Source: CAYVQU01 sp964453155 (GTDB lineage Bacteria; Chloroflexota; Anaerolineae; Anaerolineales; UBA11858). Taken from it: DNA of 7,292 bases. Below, piece after piece: positions 5,603 to 7,292 of the stretch. Every line of letters begins with the position of its first letter. The first letter of the stretch is position 1. The stretch is taken from assembly GCA_964453155.1 (NCBI GenBank), contig CAYVQU010000232.1, positions 1 through 7,292 on the forward strand. Reading direction: 5' to 3'. Below the pieces are notes generated by a model. The model was not told where the DNA came from, did no database searches, and saw only the letters and a list, made by a program, of their open reading frames with translations. The translations under genes were made by a program, and so were the position numbers.

Positions 5603-7261
5603 ATGTCCATCATAAGGCAATCACAAACGATCCAAAATCGAATCAAGAATCCGACGGATTCTTATGAAAACTTTCCGGACTCAGCGGTGGAGCAATCCAT
5701 CCCGGCTGGTTTCGAGCGCAAAGCCGAAAAATTTTCAAACCGGGTTGCAATCAAATCACAAACCACCAGTCTGACATATACAGAACTAATTCAAGAATCC
5801 AATCGCATAGCGCAGTTAATTTACAACCAAATGGAGCCTGGTAATGATCCGGTCATGGTTTTATTGGATCATGATCATCAGATCATCGTTACGATCCTAG
5901 GAGTTCTAAAGGCTGGGAAATTTTTTATCATTCTAGATCCAAACGCACCCATAAAAAACCTAAAAGATATCTGCAGCGATTCACAAGCCAGTTTGTTGCT
6001 AACCAATTCCCAAAATGTATCACTGGCTAAAGAATTGGAATTATTTCAGCTGACATTTCTCAATATCGATCAGATCCCTGCTGATATGGCTCGTTGTGAT
6101 TTGGAATTAGAAATATCGCCGAATTCAATCGCGGCCCTGTATTACACTTCCGGATCAACTGGAATTCCGAAAGGGTCAATCCAAACCCATCGGACTCTAT
6201 TACATTTCGCTCAAGATGAAATTAACGGTTATAAAATGGGCCGAGATGATCGTCAGGCACTGCTGACCGGCTGCCACTATTCCTGGTCCATCTCAATCAT
6301 TTTGGGCACAATTTTAAGCGGGGGGACCCTCAATATCTATGATATTTCTACTGCCGGGTTGGCTGGATTAACAGCCTGGTTATCGCAGGAGCGCATCACG
6401 ATATTGCAGATCATTCCAAGTTTGTTACAGCAATTAGTTGGGGAAAATATTCAATCCGACGAGCAATTATTTCCATATGTGCGGATATTGACCGTCGGTG
6501 GAGAAACGACCCTGCATTCCCATCTGGAAATATGGCGTAGATATTTCCCTCCCGATTGTATTTTTGTCCACGCCTTTGGATCATCGGAAGCGGGATTATT
6601 GTCCTGGTGTTTTATTGATAAAGCCATGACAATAAATACCGATATCATCCCCCTTGGGCATTTGACGCCAGATAAAGAAATCGTTTTACTAGCTGAAAAT
6701 CGAGATGAAGTTCCCCTGGGGACCGTGGGAGAAATTGTGGTGAAAAGCCGGTTTCTCATTCCCGGATATTGGCGCAAACCGAATATCACCAGCCAGAAAT
6801 TTATCACGGACCAGAAAGATCAAGGCGAACGAATTTATCTATCCGGCGATCTGGGCCGTCTGAGGACGGATGGCGGATTGGAATATTTGGGTCGTAAGGA
6901 TTTCCAAGTCAAAATTCGCGGCCAAGTCGTTCATCCCGATATTCCAGCAGCGACCCTGCAAAACCTAGAGAATATTAAGCAAGCAATTGTAATTGCCTCC
7001 GGCGAACCACCTGACAATTTTTCTTTGATTGCATATCTAATCGCCGCACCTGATTCAAGACCTACAATTAGTGATTTGCGTAGGAAAATCGGAAAAAAGC
7101 TGCCCGACTACATGCTGCCAACCAAATTCGTCTTCCTGGATCAATTTCCAATAACCCCTACTGGGAAGATTGATCGTAAGGCGTTACCTGCTCCTGAAAA
7201 AATACGGCCTGTTTTAGATTCACCTTATGTCCAGCCAGGGTCAGCAATTCCCGGAAGTTAG
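5603..7261 (+). CDS. NRPS-type adenylation domain protein, ends before a carrier domain
   Basis: A 552-aa acyl/aminoacyl-adenylate-forming enzyme, which activates a carboxylic acid with ATP for loading onto a phosphopantetheine carrier. All core motifs are present in order: A1 LTYTEL (57-62), A2 LKAGKFFIILDP (102-113), A3 YTSGSTGIPKG (181-191), A5 HAFGSSE (323-329), A6 ending in GYW (388-390), A7 YLSGDL (412-417), A8 GRKDFQVKIRG (430-440), A9 LPDYMLP (500-506) and A10 PTGKIDRKALP (519-529) with catalytic K522. Oddities: in the A4 region HYSWSIS (225-231) the Asp that binds the substrate amino group appears replaced by S227; A8 continues as QVVHPDIP instead of RIELGEIE. No condensation, carrier or thioesterase domain is in the frame; the TAG at 7259-7261 precedes carrier-like codons. 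AGAGG (5586-5590) is 12 nt from ATG 5603, a long spacing. AT-rich codon use differs from tldDE. Substrate is unknown. Confidence 0.9.
   Translation: MSIIRQSQTIQNRIKNPTDSYENFPDSAVEQSIPAGFERKAEKFSNRVAIKSQTTSLTYTELIQESNRIAQLIYNQMEPGNDPVMVLLDHDHQIIVTILGVLKAGKFFIILDPNAPIKNLKDICSDSQASLLLTNSQNVSLAKELELFQLTFLNIDQIPADMARCDLELEISPNSIAALYYTSGSTGIPKGSIQTHRTLLHFAQDEINGYKMGRDDRQALLTGCHYSWSISIILGTILSGGTLNIYDISTAGLAGLTAWLSQERITILQIIPSLLQQLVGENIQSDEQLFPYVRILTVGGETTLHSHLEIWRRYFPPDCIFVHAFGSSEAGLLSWCFIDKAMTINTDIIPLGHLTPDKEIVLLAENRDEVPLGTVGEIVVKSRFLIPGYWRKPNITSQKFITDQKDQGERIYLSGDLGRLRTDGGLEYLGRKDFQVKIRGQVVHPDIPAATLQNLENIKQAIVIASGEPPDNFSLIAYLIAAPDSRPTISDLRRKIGKKLPDYMLPTKFVFLDQFPITPTGKIDRKALPAPEKIRPVLDSPYVQPGSAIPGS
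5645..5663. repeat. perfect 9+1+9 palindrome inside the start of the adenylation gene
   Basis: AAGAATCCG and CGGATTCTT flank a single central A, lying about 40 bp into the coding region, before the adenylation domain proper. In RNA it would fold as an 8-bp stem with a GAC triloop near the translation start. A smaller related dyad, TCCG-GA-CGGA (5440-5449), occurs upstream in the spacer. It could be a regulator site or translation-modulating hairpin; chance under codon constraint cannot be excluded. Confidence 0.5.
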
Positions 7262-7292
7262 GGGGAGAAAAGGTTGACAAGGGTTTTCGTAA
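7262..7292 (+). other. window edge: carrier-domain continuation or start of next gene
   Basis: Two readings fit these 31 bases. Reading on in the adenylation frame past TAG gives GEKRLTRVFV, matching the E-x-x-L-x-x-I/V-F/W pattern that opens the first helix of NRPS carrier domains. Alternatively GGGGGAG (7261-7267) is a Shine-Dalgarno sequence for a new gene starting at TTG 7274 (MTRVFV...), or the same TTGACA (7274-7279) is a -35 element. The window ends before any of these can be tested. Confidence 0.35.

Noticed and set aside
5866..5890. GATCAT-like triple repeat, including palindromic GATCATGATC
   Set aside because: It encodes the D-H-D-H-Q run in the adenylation protein and is explained by codon repetition; no sign of a repeat array.
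7274..7279. TTGACA near the right edge as a promoter
   Set aside because: The window ends before a -10 could be seen, and the same bases are better explained by coding or start-codon readings.

Overview
The window is a bacterial chromosomal segment with all recognisable genes on the + strand. From left to right it holds a possible 37-codon membrane peptide, a winged-helix (ArsR-type) regulator, a 12-helix MFS exporter, a TldD/TldE metalloprotease pair, and an NRPS-type adenylation domain that runs to the right edge. No tRNA, rRNA, CRISPR array, transposase or replication origin was seen. The moderately GC-rich housekeeping-like genes, the regulator-exporter pair, the repeat-rich spacers and the mix of genes with and without Shine-Dalgarno sequences suggest a Chloroflexota (Anaerolineae-like) bacterium. 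That placement is an inference from general resemblance and is only moderately secure.

Left part (1-2376). A short open frame (60-173) ends 26 bp before a strong intrinsic terminator (200-234), so a small transcript probably ends there. A promoter-like region with two short dyads precedes the regulator (326-973). The MFS exporter (1108-2376) follows after a 134-bp spacer built from nested inverted repeats. The pair reads as a ligand-responsive regulator controlling a drug or metabolite exporter; the ligand is unknown.

Middle (2377-5353). A 134-bp spacer holds a degenerate inverted-repeat element and a hairpin. Then come tldD (2511-3965) and tldE (3968-5353), separated by 2 bp and each with a good Shine-Dalgarno sequence. 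TldD keeps the HExxxH zinc site and the C-terminal cysteine ligand; TldE lacks the zinc motif, as expected. Together they should form a peptidase of unfolded or modified peptides. No precursor peptide gene is visible.

Right part (5354-7292). A large perfect-stem hairpin closes the tld operon. The next spacer has a 10-bp direct repeat in which each copy runs into a -10-like hexamer. The last gene (5603-7261) is a complete adenylation domain with motifs A1 to A10, visibly AT-richer than tldDE. The pocket aspartate that normally binds the alpha-amino group appears to be replaced by Ser. The reading frame stops at a TAG just before codons that look like the start of a carrier-protein (PCP) domain. 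These two points are the most interesting in the window. I do not see a clearly new multi-gene system here.
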